From: Zoogloeaceae bacterium | GTDB lineage: Bacteria; Pseudomonadota; Gammaproteobacteria; Burkholderiales; Rhodocyclaceae | DNA length: 17,857 nucleotides | Direction of reading: 5' to 3' | Assembly: GCA_031278735.1 (NCBI GenBank) | Contig: JAITJU010000020.1 | Location: forward strand, 1 to 17,857 | Shown here: piece after piece, positions 1 to 7,966 of the stretch | Position numbering within the stretch: the stretch's first letter is position 1 | Layout: each line of letters starts with the position of its first letter | Program-made: the position numbers and the translations under genes | The notes under the pieces: model-generated | What the model was told of the DNA's origin: nothing | What the model saw: only the letters and a program-made list of their open reading frames with translations | The model's database searches: none

Positions 1-118
1 ACCCGCCCTTGCCGCCAGTTCCATCGCTGCAAACCTCTTTTGACCCTCCCTTGCCAGAAGCTTTTCCTCCCTGCCACGGTCACTTCCATTGCATATGGCA
101 TTCATGCGATTGCCCTGG
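1..118 (-). repeat. MITE-like element, copy 1 (truncated by window edge)
   Basis: The reverse complement of this stretch matches 8540-8657 over 118 bases with three substitutions (window positions 12, 47 and 72) and no gaps. It ends at 118 with the 19-base terminal sequence ATTCATGCGATTGCCCTGG, the same end that bounds the complete copy on both sides. Beyond 118 the similarity stops abruptly, which fixes one boundary of the element. The other end lies outside the window. It encodes no plausible protein. It sits downstream of the diguanylate cyclase gene. Its mobility is an inference from the terminal repeats. Confidence 0.8.
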
Positions 119-246
119 GACAGCGCCGCGCCCGCGGGCCGACGGCGAACAAGACTGCCCGCCCCCCGTGTTCCCGCCCAGTTCAAGCAACTTCGCCTGA
201 ATGCCGCCGCGCGACAATCCAAATCGAACGAGGCTTCACGGCGCGC

Positions 247-1872
247 TCAATACCGGGAAAGCATGACCCGGTTGCGCCCGTGGCGCTTGGCTTGGTAGAG
301 CGCGCTGTCCGCGGCTTCCAGCAGGGTTTTCAGGTCCTTCTTCACGGGCGATCCTTCCGCGCAAACGGCCACGCCGACGCTGAAGCTCGTTCGGAACAAA
401 TTGTCGTCGGCGCCGTAAAAAGGAATGCGGGAAAAATCGCTGCGGATGCGATCCAGAATCTCCTCGGCGTCGCTGGCGTGCGTGCGCACCAGACCCACCA
501 CGAATTCCTCGCCGCCATAGCGCCCGATGATGTCGCTGCGGCGCAGGCGCTGCTTCAGGAGCCAAGCGAGCGAACAGATCACCTGGTCGCCCACCGGATG
601 TCCGTGCGTGTCATTCACCCGCTTGAAGTGGTCGATGTCGAGCATGGCCACGGCCATGCCGTCGCCGTCGCGCAGTCCCGCCAGCGCCGTCGCCAGCGCC
701 TGCTGACTGCTGATGTGGTTCAATAATCCGGTCAGGCTGTCGTTTTGCATGGAGTGGCGCAGCGCGCGGTAGCGATCGATTTTGCTTTTGACGACCGCAT
801 TGACCAGCACCGGATTGAAGGGCTTGGTCAGGAACTGATCGCCGCCCAGCCGCAGGGCTTCCACTTGCAGACCGATATTGGTTTCACCGGAAAGATAAAC
901 GATGGGAATGCTCAAGAATTCATCATGCTGGCGGATTACCCGCGCCACCTCCACGCCCGTGCAGGCGGGCATGTGCATGTCCATGAGGATCAATTCGGGC
1001 TGGAACTGACGGATGACGGCAAGCGTTTGCAGCGGGTCATAGAGCGTTCGCGTGAGCATGCCGCGTTCTTCCAGCGCCCGATTGATGACGTGCGCGGCCG
1101 TGCGCGAATCCTCGACAATCAGCACCCGGTAGGATTCCGGCTCCTCCGCCTCCTGGTGCGCCAGCACCTGACTCAAAATCTGTTGCAGGCTGGCGCTTTG
1201 CGCCATGCAGCGATCCGCGCCCGCCTGCAGCGCCTGATTCATGACAACAAAATCGTTTGGCTTCACCAGACAGACGATGCGCGCCAGCGGATCGCGCTCG
1301 CGCAATTGTTGCAGCGCCGGGAGCCAACGCCCGGCAGGCTGTTCGTCCACGTCCAGCAGATACACGCCATGGCCGGAATGATCGGGCGCGGGCATCTCCC
1401 AGCCGCTCTCGCGCGCTGAAATGTCGAAATAGCCGAGCTGAGTCGCCAGATCGTGCCAGCGCGCGCTGTATTCGCCGATCAGAAAGACCTGCTGGGCACC
1501 GCCCGTAACCCGCGTGGCGGAAACGGCGTCGGGTTTCCGGCGAACGCGGCGCTCTTCCGTTATTTCGCCCCCGTCGGCGCAATAGCGGCGCAACAGTTCC
1601 CCCAGCCGCACAATCTGCCCGCTCAAGGATTGCATGGTGTCTTCCGCGATCGGATGGCTGTTTTCGTCGCCAAATAACGCCAGCGCCTGTTGTTCCAGTT
1701 GGCGGCAAGTGTGGTGCAGGCCGGTCTGCGATTGCTGGGACAAGGTGTCGGTACAATTGTTGAGCAGGAGGGAAAATTCGACGAAATGCTCGAATTGGGG
1801 GTATGCCCGGTATCTGGCCCAGGCCAGTTGCAATGCCCGTTCCTTCTGCAGCAGGGAAGAAATGGTCAGCAT
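247..1872 (-). CDS. Diguanylate cyclase with two receiver domains (REC-REC-GGDEF)
   Basis: This 541-residue cytoplasmic protein should make cyclic di-GMP from two GTP. Residues 1-120 are a helical N-terminal region of unknown type. Residues about 128-240 resemble a receiver domain but lack the usual N-terminal acidic pair and the conserved Lys. Residues about 248-365 are a complete receiver: acidic pair Glu254/Asp255, phospho-acceptor Asp298, Ser328 and Lys350. The GGDEF domain (about 377-541) has the active-site motif GGEEF at 453-457. It also has an inhibitory-site RxxD at 444-447, five residues upstream, so product feedback is likely. The layout recalls PleD, but here the second receiver is the intact one. 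The ATG overlaps the hisD stop by seven bases, which implies translational coupling to the histidine genes. No partner kinase is visible. Diguanylate cyclase activity is very likely; the input signal is unknown. Confidence 0.92.
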   Translation of the reverse strand: MLTISSLLQKERALQLAWARYRAYPQFEHFVEFSLLLNNCTDTLSQQSQTGLHHTCRQLEQQALALFGDENSHPIAEDTMQSLSGQIVRLGELLRRYCADGGEITEERRVRRKPDAVSATRVTGGAQQVFLIGEYSARWHDLATQLGYFDISARESGWEMPAPDHSGHGVYLLDVDEQPAGRWLPALQQLRERDPLARIVCLVKPNDFVVMNQALQAGADRCMAQSASLQQILSQVLAHQEAEEPESYRVLIVEDSRTAAHVINRALEERGMLTRTLYDPLQTLAVIRQFQPELILMDMHMPACTGVEVARVIRQHDEFLSIPIVYLSGETNIGLQVEALRLGGDQFLTKPFNPVLVNAVVKSKIDRYRALRHSMQNDSLTGLLNHISSQQALATALAGLRDGDGMAVAMLDIDHFKRVNDTHGHPVGDQVICSLAWLLKQRLRRSDIIGRYGGEEFVVGLVRTHASDAEEILDRIRSDFSRIPFYGADDNLFRTSFSVGVAVCAEGSPVKKDLKTLLEAADSALYQAKRHGRNRVMLSRY

Positions 1873-3185
1873 GGCTTGTCCGTCAGCCGAAAGCGCGCGG
1901 AAGCGGCGTGCGCGGGCAGCCCTTCGCCATCGGCGAGCGTCGCGGCCACTTGCCCCAGGGTTTTTGCGCCGCTTGCCGAGACGCGAATCAGGCTGCTGCG
2001 TTTCTGAAAATCGTAGACGCCCAGCGGCGAGGAAAAGCGGGCGCTGCCGGAAGTGGGCAGCACGTGGTTGGGGCCGGCGCAGTAGTCGCCCAGGCTCTCC
2101 GAGGTATGGGGGCCGATGAAAATCGCGCCTGCGTTGATGATTTTTTCCACCCAGTCGTCCGCCTCTCGCAAGGCAAGCTCCAGATGTTCGGGCGCGACGC
2201 GGTTGGCGATATCGACGGCTTCCGCCAGATCGCGCGCCGCGATGAAGGCGCCCCGGTTTTCCAGCGCGGCGAGGATGATGGCGCGGCGCGGCATGGCGGG
2301 CAGCAAATTTTCCATGCTGGCGTGCACGGCGTCGAGATAAGCGACATCAGGACTGACAAGGATGCTCTGCGCGAGTTCATCGTGTTCGGCCTGGCTGAAC
2401 AGGTCCATGGCCACCCAGTCGGGGTTGGCGCTGCCGTCGGCCAGCACGAGGATTTCCGATGGCCCCGCCACCATGTCGATGCCGACCACGCCGAATACCT
2501 GCCGCTTGGCGCAGGCGACATAGGCGTTGCCGGGGCCGACGATTTTGTCGACCCTGGGCACGGTTTCCGTGCCGAAGGCGAGCGCGGCAATGGCCTGCGC
2601 GCCGCCGACGGCAAATACGCGATCCACGCCCGCGAGCGCGGCGGCGGCCAGCACCAGTTGATTTTTTTCGCCGTCTGGCGTGGGCACGGTCATGATGAGT
2701 TCGGCAACGCCCGCCACCTTGGCGGGAATGGCGTTCATCAGCACCGAAGAAGGATAGGCCGCCTTGCCGCCGGGAACGTATAGCCCGACGCGCTGAAGCG
2801 GCGTGACTTTCTGCCCCAGCATGGTGCCGTCGGCTTCCGTATATTGCCAGCCGCCCTGCGCCTGTTTTTCGTGAAAGCGCCGGATGCGCGCCGCCGCGGT
2901 TTCCAGCGCGGCGCATCGTTCGGCGGCAAGCGAACGCAGGGCGGCTTCGAGTTCGGCGCGCGGAATTTCCAGCGCCGCCATGTTCGGCGCGGCGCGGGCG
3001 TCGAGACGGTCAAGGCGCCAGGCGTATTCCAGCACCGCCGCGTCGCCGCGCCGCTTGACGTCGGCAAGAATGGCGGCGACAGTGGTTTCTATGCTTTTGT
3101 CCTGCGCGTCCTCGAAGGCCAGAAGCGCCTCCAGCGCCGCCCAAAAATTGGGTTGCGCGCTGGAAAGGCGTTTGATGTTCAGCAT
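1866..3185 (-). CDS. hisD: Histidinol dehydrogenase
   Basis: Histidinol dehydrogenase catalyses the last two steps of histidine synthesis, oxidising L-histidinol through the aldehyde to L-histidine with two NAD+. It is a zinc-dependent cytosolic homodimer. The 439-residue length is normal for the family. Expected zinc ligands are present at Gln265 and His268 (in SQAEHDE), Asp367 (in GDYCAG) and His426. The catalytic Glu-His pair is at 333-334 in APEHLE. The glycine-rich YVPGGKAAYPSS and VDKIVGPGNAYV stretches are typical of the family. The ATG overlaps the end of hisG by seven bases, and the hisD stop overlaps the following diguanylate cyclase start by the same seven bases (ATGCTGA). The gene therefore sits in the middle of a tightly coupled three-gene unit. 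The usual next gene, hisC, is not found downstream. Confidence 0.97.
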   Translation of the reverse strand: MLNIKRLSSAQPNFWAALEALLAFEDAQDKSIETTVAAILADVKRRGDAAVLEYAWRLDRLDARAAPNMAALEIPRAELEAALRSLAAERCAALETAAARIRRFHEKQAQGGWQYTEADGTMLGQKVTPLQRVGLYVPGGKAAYPSSVLMNAIPAKVAGVAELIMTVPTPDGEKNQLVLAAAALAGVDRVFAVGGAQAIAALAFGTETVPRVDKIVGPGNAYVACAKRQVFGVVGIDMVAGPSEILVLADGSANPDWVAMDLFSQAEHDELAQSILVSPDVAYLDAVHASMENLLPAMPRRAIILAALENRGAFIAARDLAEAVDIANRVAPEHLELALREADDWVEKIINAGAIFIGPHTSESLGDYCAGPNHVLPTSGSARFSSPLGVYDFQKRSSLIRVSASGAKTLGQVAATLADGEGLPAHAASARFRLTDKPC

Positions 3186-3832
3186 TTTTGCGCCTCCACT
3201 GCACCCTGAAAGGCATCGATAATCGGTTGCAGGGCGTCGCGCTTCAGTTTCAGCGCCGCCTGATTGACGATGAGACGGCAGGAAATTTCCATGATCTGTT
3301 CTACCGCCAGCAGCCCATTTGCCTTCAGGGTCGCGCCGGAAGAGACCAGATCGACGATGGCGTCCGACAATCCCGCCAGCGGCGCCAGCTCCATCGAGCC
3401 ATACAGCTTGATGAGATTGACGTACACCCCCTTGGCGGCAAAATGCTCGCGCGCCGTCCGGATGTATTTGGTCGCCACTTTCAGGCGCGCGCCCTGCCGC
3501 ACGGCAGAGGCGTAGTCGAAATCTTCGGGCGCGGCCACCATCATGCGGCAGCGGGCGATGTTGAGGTCGAGCGGCTGATACAGACCGACGCCGCCATGCT
3601 CGATCAGGACATCCTTGCCCGCCACGCCCAGGTCTGCCGCGCCATATTGCACATAGGTCGGCACATCGGAGGCGCGCGCGATGACCAGCCGCACACCTGG
3701 CCGATTGCTGCCGATAATGAGCTTGCGGGAAGTTTCCGGTTGTTCGTCCGGCACAATCCCCGCCGCCGCCAGCAAAGGCAGGGTTTCCTCAAAAATGCGG
3801 CCTTTGGAAAGCGCAATGATGATCTCGGTCAC
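3179..3832 (-). CDS. hisG: ATP phosphoribosyltransferase, short form catalytic subunit
   Basis: HisG joins ATP and PRPP to give phosphoribosyl-ATP, the committed step of histidine synthesis. At about 217 residues this is the short form, which lacks the C-terminal histidine-binding domain. Short forms are known to need HisZ for activity and feedback control; no hisZ is in the window. Family features include an N-terminal IIIALSKGRIFEETLPLL, then ASDVPTYVQYGAADLGVAGK in the middle, and the PRPP-binding stretch DLVSSGATLKANGL near residue 170. I chose the GTG at 3832 because it gives the family-like start MTEIIIALSKGR. The frame also stays open to a TTG at 3844, which adds four residues and has no visible ribosome binding site. 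The last codons overlap the hisD start by seven bases. Confidence 0.95.
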   Translation of the reverse strand: MTEIIIALSKGRIFEETLPLLAAAGIVPDEQPETSRKLIIGSNRPGVRLVIARASDVPTYVQYGAADLGVAGKDVLIEHGGVGLYQPLDLNIARCRMMVAAPEDFDYASAVRQGARLKVATKYIRTAREHFAAKGVYVNLIKLYGSMELAPLAGLSDAIVDLVSSGATLKANGLLAVEQIMEISCRLIVNQAALKLKRDALQPIIDAFQGAVEAQKC

Positions 3833-4136
3833 AGGATCTCGCAAACAAGGGAAAACAGGAATTTTAGATCAGAAGACAGGGAACCGCGCCCAAATCAACC
3901 GCCGCCTCATCCCGCAACAGGCCATCGGCCATCAATCTCCCATCGATGCCCTCGCGTCATGGTATGCGCAACCCCCCCGATCTGTTTATTGTTCCGGTCA
4001 TGGCAAAAGATCATAATCAGGCGGAACGCAACACATGACGTAGCGCGAGAAAAACAAGCGATCAATCTAACATATTGATTTCAATAATAAAATTCTGCAA
4101 TGTACCGCATGGTGCAAAACAAATTCAAGCGAAAAG
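3833..4136. other. Intergenic leader between tRNA-Arg and hisG
   Basis: About 300 bases with no convincing gene. The half nearest the tRNA (about 4030-4130) is AT-rich compared with its surroundings. On the minus strand a TAAAAT hexamer at 3861-3866 could serve as a -10 box for hisG, but no matching -35 box is seen at the proper distance. I see no histidine-codon-rich leader peptide, no attenuator hairpin with a T-run, and no clear terminator after the tRNA. Confidence 0.4.
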
Positions 4137-4208
4137 TCCCCCCGACAGGAATCGAACCTGTATCTAGCGCTTAGGAGGCGCTCGTTCTATCCATTGAACT
4201 ACGGGGAG
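4137..4208 (-). tRNA. tRNA-Arg (anticodon CCT, reads AGG)
   Basis: A full cloverleaf of 72 bases can be folded on the minus strand. The acceptor stem is CTCCCCG with CGGGGGG, and the D stem is GTTC/GAAC. The anticodon stem is AGCGC/GCGCT around the loop CTCCTAA, giving anticodon CCT. A four-base variable loop follows, then the T stem ACAGG/CCTGT around TTCGATT, with discriminator A. The 3' CCA is not encoded, since the next bases are CTTTT. The acceptor stem opens with C1-G72 and a U2-G71 wobble, unlike the G1-C72 of the E. coli tRNA-Arg(CCU) as I recall it. The gene lies between parC and the his operon. tRNA genes are common integration sites, but no integrase is seen nearby. Confidence 0.95.
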
Positions 4209-4298
4209 CGGATAAAGGACGCCAGCCTATCACAAGTACGGGTTTTCCGTTCGCTGTCCGCTGCTGCTCCGTGCAAGGCAAGCGCAGGAACGCTTTCT

Positions 4299-6740
4299 TC
4301 AATCCGAAACGTCGTCTGCGTCTTCCGGCTGCGTGGTCGGCAAGGGTTTTTCCGCCGCAAGGCGCGCTGCCGCATCCGGGGGATCGGGTTGTTGCAGCAC
4401 GGCTTCCCGAATGAGGCCAAGACCCGCGCCGCGCCGCGCGCGTTGGCCGAGGTGGCGGGGGTCGGAGCGCAATTCCTTTGGTCGATTGCGGAACATGCCG
4501 CAAATTCTGACTTGCGGGCCGGGGCTGATCAGTGTTTGCAGCAAGGTTTCGCCGCTCTTGATGTCCATGATTCGCACACCCTTGCCGCCGGAAAGCCGCT
4601 TCATCTGCGCCAGCGGAAAAATCAGCAAGCGGAAATCGCTGGAAAGGGCGGCCAGATGCCGCGCCGTCGCGGCGGAGGCGATCGGAACGGGAACGGGCGG
4701 CAGGACGCGTGCGCCCGTTTCCATGCTGAGGAACGCCTTACCTGTTTTCTGGCGTGAAAACAGGTCGGCAAGGACGCAGAGGAAGCCATAGCCGGAGCTT
4801 TTGGCGATCAGCCATTCGCTGTCCGGTTTTCCCGCCAGCGTGTGCGCGATGCGTCCTCCGCCCATCTCCACGAAGGAAGACAGGGGCGCGCCCATGCCGC
4901 GGCCATCGGGAAGTTGTGTGACAGCAATCGTGTAGGCGCGACCGTCATCCGCGAGAATCGCCAGCGCGTCCACCGAACGGCATTCGTAGACGGCGCCCAT
5001 TCGATCGCCGTCCTTGAAGGCAATGCCGGACAGATCCAGCGCGTGTCCCTGGCGCACTCTGGCCCAGCCTTTTTCAGAGACGATGACGGTGACGGGTTCA
5101 TCGGTCGCGGCGGCGATTTCGGCGCGCGAGGCCAGAAGCGCGGGCTGAATCAAGGTGCGCCGGGGATCGCCGTGTTTTTGCGCGTCTTCGCGGATTTCGC
5201 GCACCACCTGTTTTTTGAGCCTTGCCTCGTCGCCCAGCAGGGTTTCCAGCGCCGTCCGCTCTTCGCGCAGTTTGGTCAGTTCCTGCTCGATTTTGATGCC
5301 TTCCAGCCGCGCCAGTTGTCTCAAGCGGATTTCCAGGATGTCCTCGGTCTGCGGTTCGGAAAGCGCAAAGCGGGACATCAACGCCGCTTTTGGATCGTCC
5401 GATTCTCGAATGAGGCGGATGACCGCGTCGATATTCAGAAAGACGATGTGTCGTCCTTCAAGGATGTGAATGCGCGCCTTCGCCTTTTCCAGGCGATGGC
5501 GGGCGCGCCGCGTCACCGTGCCGACGCGGAAACGGCACCATTCGCCGAGCATCTCCGGCAACGGCTTCTGACAGGGGCGGCCATCCAATCCCACCGCCAC
5601 CATATTGATCGGCGTCGTGGTTTCCAGGCTGGTGTGCGCAAGCAGCAGGGCGACGAATTCCTCCTTGTTCTGGCGCGAACTGACGGGTTCAAAGACAAGG
5701 CGCACGGCGGCGTTCTTGTCCGCTTCGTCACGCATTTTGTCCAGTTGCGAGACAAACAGCGTCTTCAACTGGGCGGCGGATTGCTCGACGCCCTTTTTTC
5801 CGGATCGGGACTGGGGATTCAGAATCAGGCCGATTTCCGAAAGCACACGCGCGGCGGAAACGCCCGGCGGCAGTTCCTTGAACACGACCTGCCAGGCGCC
5901 GCGCGCCAGGTCCTCGATTTCGTGGCGCGCCCGCACCCGCAGACTGCCGCGCCCCGCGCGATAGGCGGCGGCGATGTCGGCGGCGGAAGAAATAATCTGT
6001 CCGCCGCCGGGATAATCGGGGCCGGGCAGGTGGACGAGCAGATCCTCCACGCTGGCTTCCGGGTGCTGGATCAGGTGAATGGCGGCGGCGGCAATCTCCT
6101 TGAGATTGTGCGGGGGGATTTCCGTCGCCATGCCCACGGCAATGCCGGAAGCGCCATTCAGCAGCGCAAAGGGCAGACGCGCCGGCAAGAAAGCCGGTTC
6201 TTCAAGCGCGCCGTCGTAATTGAGCTGAAAATCCGCCGTGCCCTCGTTGAGTTCAGCCAGCAGCAGATCGGCGATGGGCGTGAGCCGAGCTTCCGTATAG
6301 CGCATGGCGGCCGCGTTGTCGCCGTCGCGCGATCCGAAATTACCCTGACCATCCACGAGCGGATAGCGCAAGGTAAAAGGCTGCGCCACACGCACCATCG
6401 CGTCATAGGCGGACGCGTCGCCGTGCGGATGGTATTTGCCGATGACGTCGCCTACCACGCGCGCGGATTTCACCGGCCTGGAATTCGCGGAAAGCCCCAG
6501 CTCGCGCATGGCGTAGAGAACCCGGCGCTGCACGGGCTTCATGCCGTCTTTCACGTCCGGCAAGGCTCGCCCCTTGACCACGGCAACGGCGTACTCCAGG
6601 TAGTCACGCGAGGCGGATTCGTGCAGCAGCACGCTCTCGCCATCGTCCCCATCCTGAACATGCACGACCAGACCCGGCGGCGCGTCCTGGGATTCAGGAA
6701 GGGCGAACAGGTCGGGCGTCAGCGGATCATCAATGGACAT
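4299..6740 (-). CDS. parC: DNA topoisomerase IV subunit A
   Basis: ParC is the DNA-cleaving subunit of topoisomerase IV, which separates linked daughter chromosomes together with ParE. The 813-residue protein has the type IIA core with LEYAVAVVKGRALPDVKDG near 48-66. The catalytic Arg147-Tyr148 lie in AAAMRYTEARL. GNFGSRDGDNAAAMRY and NGASGIAVGMATEIPPHN are present, and a C-terminal beta-pinwheel domain starts around 530. I call ParC rather than GyrA because the GyrA-box is absent and the core resembles beta-proteobacterial ParC. The quinolone-determining stretch reads HPHGDASAYDAMVR, so the position of E. coli ParC Ser80 is Ala109 and that of Glu84 is Asp113. The ATG at 6740 has only a weak ribosome binding site. 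parE is not adjacent; rplI lies upstream and tRNA-Arg downstream. Confidence 0.95.
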   Translation of the reverse strand: MSIDDPLTPDLFALPESQDAPPGLVVHVQDGDDGESVLLHESASRDYLEYAVAVVKGRALPDVKDGMKPVQRRVLYAMRELGLSANSRPVKSARVVGDVIGKYHPHGDASAYDAMVRVAQPFTLRYPLVDGQGNFGSRDGDNAAAMRYTEARLTPIADLLLAELNEGTADFQLNYDGALEEPAFLPARLPFALLNGASGIAVGMATEIPPHNLKEIAAAAIHLIQHPEASVEDLLVHLPGPDYPGGGQIISSAADIAAAYRAGRGSLRVRARHEIEDLARGAWQVVFKELPPGVSAARVLSEIGLILNPQSRSGKKGVEQSAAQLKTLFVSQLDKMRDEADKNAAVRLVFEPVSSRQNKEEFVALLLAHTSLETTTPINMVAVGLDGRPCQKPLPEMLGEWCRFRVGTVTRRARHRLEKAKARIHILEGRHIVFLNIDAVIRLIRESDDPKAALMSRFALSEPQTEDILEIRLRQLARLEGIKIEQELTKLREERTALETLLGDEARLKKQVVREIREDAQKHGDPRRTLIQPALLASRAEIAAATDEPVTVIVSEKGWARVRQGHALDLSGIAFKDGDRMGAVYECRSVDALAILADDGRAYTIAVTQLPDGRGMGAPLSSFVEMGGGRIAHTLAGKPDSEWLIAKSSGYGFLCVLADLFSRQKTGKAFLSMETGARVLPPVPVPIASAATARHLAALSSDFRLLIFPLAQMKRLSGGKGVRIMDIKSGETLLQTLISPGPQVRICGMFRNRPKELRSDPRHLGQRARRGAGLGLIREAVLQQPDPPDAAARLAAEKPLPTTQPEDADDVSD

Positions 6741-6851
6741 GACGGGCTAATGAGGCTTGGTTTTTAAAAGCGCGTCGGCGCGGAAAAAGCGGGCGCGTGA
6801 TGCGCGCAAGACGGTCGATCCGGCGGGCGCCGGGCGCGTTTTCCTTCGTGA

Positions 6852-6885
6852 AAAACCCTGCGCGCGCAAAGGCAGGCAGGGTTTT
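6852..6885 (-). terminator. Intrinsic terminator of the rpsF-rplI operon
   Basis: On the minus strand, 45 bases after the rplI stop, a ten-base arm AAAACCCTGC (6876-6885) pairs perfectly with GCAGGGTTTT (6852-6861) around a 14-base GC-rich loop. The 3' arm runs into a T tract. The structure is nearly symmetric, so it could also stop transcription arriving from the other side. Confidence 0.85.
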
Positions 6886-6930
6886 CATGGCCGCTTTTGC
6901 GGATTGTCTCTTTTTGGAGAGGCAGGCGGC

Positions 6931-7377
6931 CTATTCGCCCGTCACCGTCACATTGACCGTTGCCAGCACATCTGCGTGCAGCACGACTTCCAGCGGGAAT
7001 TCGCCGGTGGTCTTCAACGGGCCTTCCGGCATGCGCACATGCCCCTTGTCGACGGTAAAGCCAAGCGCCAGCAGGGCCTCCGCAACGTCGTGATTGGTCA
7101 CGGAGCCGAACAGACGCCCATCCATCGCGGACTTGCGGGCGATGGCGAGGCGGACGCCTTCCAGCTTTTCGGCCACGGACTGCGCGGCGGCGAGCTTTTC
7201 GGCCTGGGCTTTTTCCAGTTCGGCGCGGCGGGCTTCAAACTCGGCCAGCGCGGCAGGCGTGGCGCGTTTGGCCTTTTTTTGCGGAATCAGGAAATTGCGG
7301 GCGTATCCGTCCTTGACCTTGACCACCTCACCCAGGTCTCCCAGGTTGGCGACTTTTTCGAGCAGAATGATTTGCAT
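6931..7377 (-). CDS. rplI: 50S ribosomal protein L9 (bL9)
   Basis: bL9 binds 23S rRNA near the base of the L1 stalk and helps keep the reading frame. The 148-residue length is normal. The N-terminal domain begins MQIILLEKVANLGDLGEVVKVKDGYARNFLIP in family style (residues 1-32). It is joined by a long Ala/Glu/Lys helix (about 42-75) to the C-terminal domain, which contains GRLFGSVT near 87-94. It is the last gene of the rpsF-priB-rpsR-rplI operon, 12 bases after rpsR, and is followed by a strong terminator. Confidence 0.98.
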   Translation of the reverse strand: MQIILLEKVANLGDLGEVVKVKDGYARNFLIPQKKAKRATPAALAEFEARRAELEKAQAEKLAAAQSVAEKLEGVRLAIARKSAMDGRLFGSVTNHDVAEALLALGFTVDKGHVRMPEGPLKTTGEFPLEVVLHADVLATVNVTVTGE

Positions 7378-7389
7378 GAGGCTCGCTCC

Positions 7390-7665
7390 TTACTGGTGGT
7401 TGTCGGTATAGGGCAGCAGCGCCAGAAAACGCGCGCGCTTGATGGCGACCGACAACTGCCGCTGATAGCCCGCCTTGGTGCCTGTCAGGCGCGCCGGCAT
7501 GATCTTGGCGTTTTCCTGAATGTATTCCTTCAGCACGTCTATATCCTTGTAATCAATCCGCTCCACCCTTTCCGCGGTGAAGCGGCAGAATTTGCGGCGC
7601 TTGAAGAGGCTGTTGCCGCGCCGTTTTTTCTTGTCATCTTCCTTCTTCTTGAAGAATCGGGGCAT
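7390..7665 (-). CDS. rpsR: 30S ribosomal protein S18 (bS18)
   Basis: bS18 sits on the platform of the small subunit beside bS6. The 91-residue protein starts MPRFFKKKEDDKKKRRG and contains the family stretch KFCRFTAERVERIDYKDID, then the C-terminal PARLTGTKAGYQRQLSVAIKRARFLALLPY in two parts. The ATG at 7665 is preceded by a good AAGGA ribosome binding site. The open frame continues upstream to a TTG, but that extension has no family similarity. The start lies inside the 3' end of priB, a 32-base overlap, so translation of the two is probably coupled. Confidence 0.97.
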   Translation of the reverse strand: MPRFFKKKEDDKKKRRGNSLFKRRKFCRFTAERVERIDYKDIDVLKEYIQENAKIMPARLTGTKAGYQRQLSVAIKRARFLALLPYTDNHQ

Positions 7666-7966
7666 TTTCTTTTCCTTCCAAAAAATCAATTGTTTGTACG
7701 TGTAACACCGGCGCTTTGCTGTTGCGGCTTTTCGCGGTCAGGAATCCGGAAAGCTGGAATTCCACGCCCAGCGGCGTCGCGTTCAACCATTTGGCCGCTT
7801 CGCCCAGCGCCAGTACAGGCATTTCACAGAGTGTCCGCCGCGGCGTTCCGGCTTCTGTTTGTTCCGACTGATGCAGGATGCGTCCCTCGGCAACCGGAAT
7901 TCCCGCCGGGGTGTAACGCAGCGGTTTTTTTTCCACCAGTTGCCCGGTGATCTGAATCTGGTTCAG
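7634..7966 (-). CDS. priB: Primosomal replication protein N (PriB), probable CTG start
   Basis: PriB is a small OB-fold single-strand DNA binding protein that works with PriA to restart stalled replication forks. The 110-residue product shows the family core LRYTPAGIPV near 15-24, a HQSE motif soon after, and GFLTAKSRNSKAPVLHV near the end. The family N-terminal strand (of type MNRVELSGSLIERDALRYTP) aligns with residues read from a CTG at 7966, giving (M)NQIQITGQLVEKKPLRYTP. No in-frame ATG exists between the rpsF stop and this point. A GAAGG ribosome binding site lies seven bases before the CTG. A GTG at 7936 would give a 100-residue protein lacking the first beta strand, so CTG is preferred. 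The C terminus runs about 15 residues beyond usual family members as I recall them, and overlaps rpsR. Confidence 0.85.
   Translation of the reverse strand: MNQIQITGQLVEKKPLRYTPAGIPVAEGRILHQSEQTEAGTPRRTLCEMPVLALGEAAKWLNATPLGVEFQLSGFLTAKSRNSKAPVLHVQTIDFLEGKENAPILQEEGR

Noticed and set aside
4137..4208. tRNA-Arg as an attachment site for an integrated element
   Set aside because: No integrase, no repeated tRNA 3' end and no foreign-looking genes are present beside it.
4842..6767. 641-codon plus-strand open frame opposite parC
   Set aside because: It is antisense to ParC, which has intact catalytic motifs; the frame is a by-product of codon bias and shows no recognised domain.
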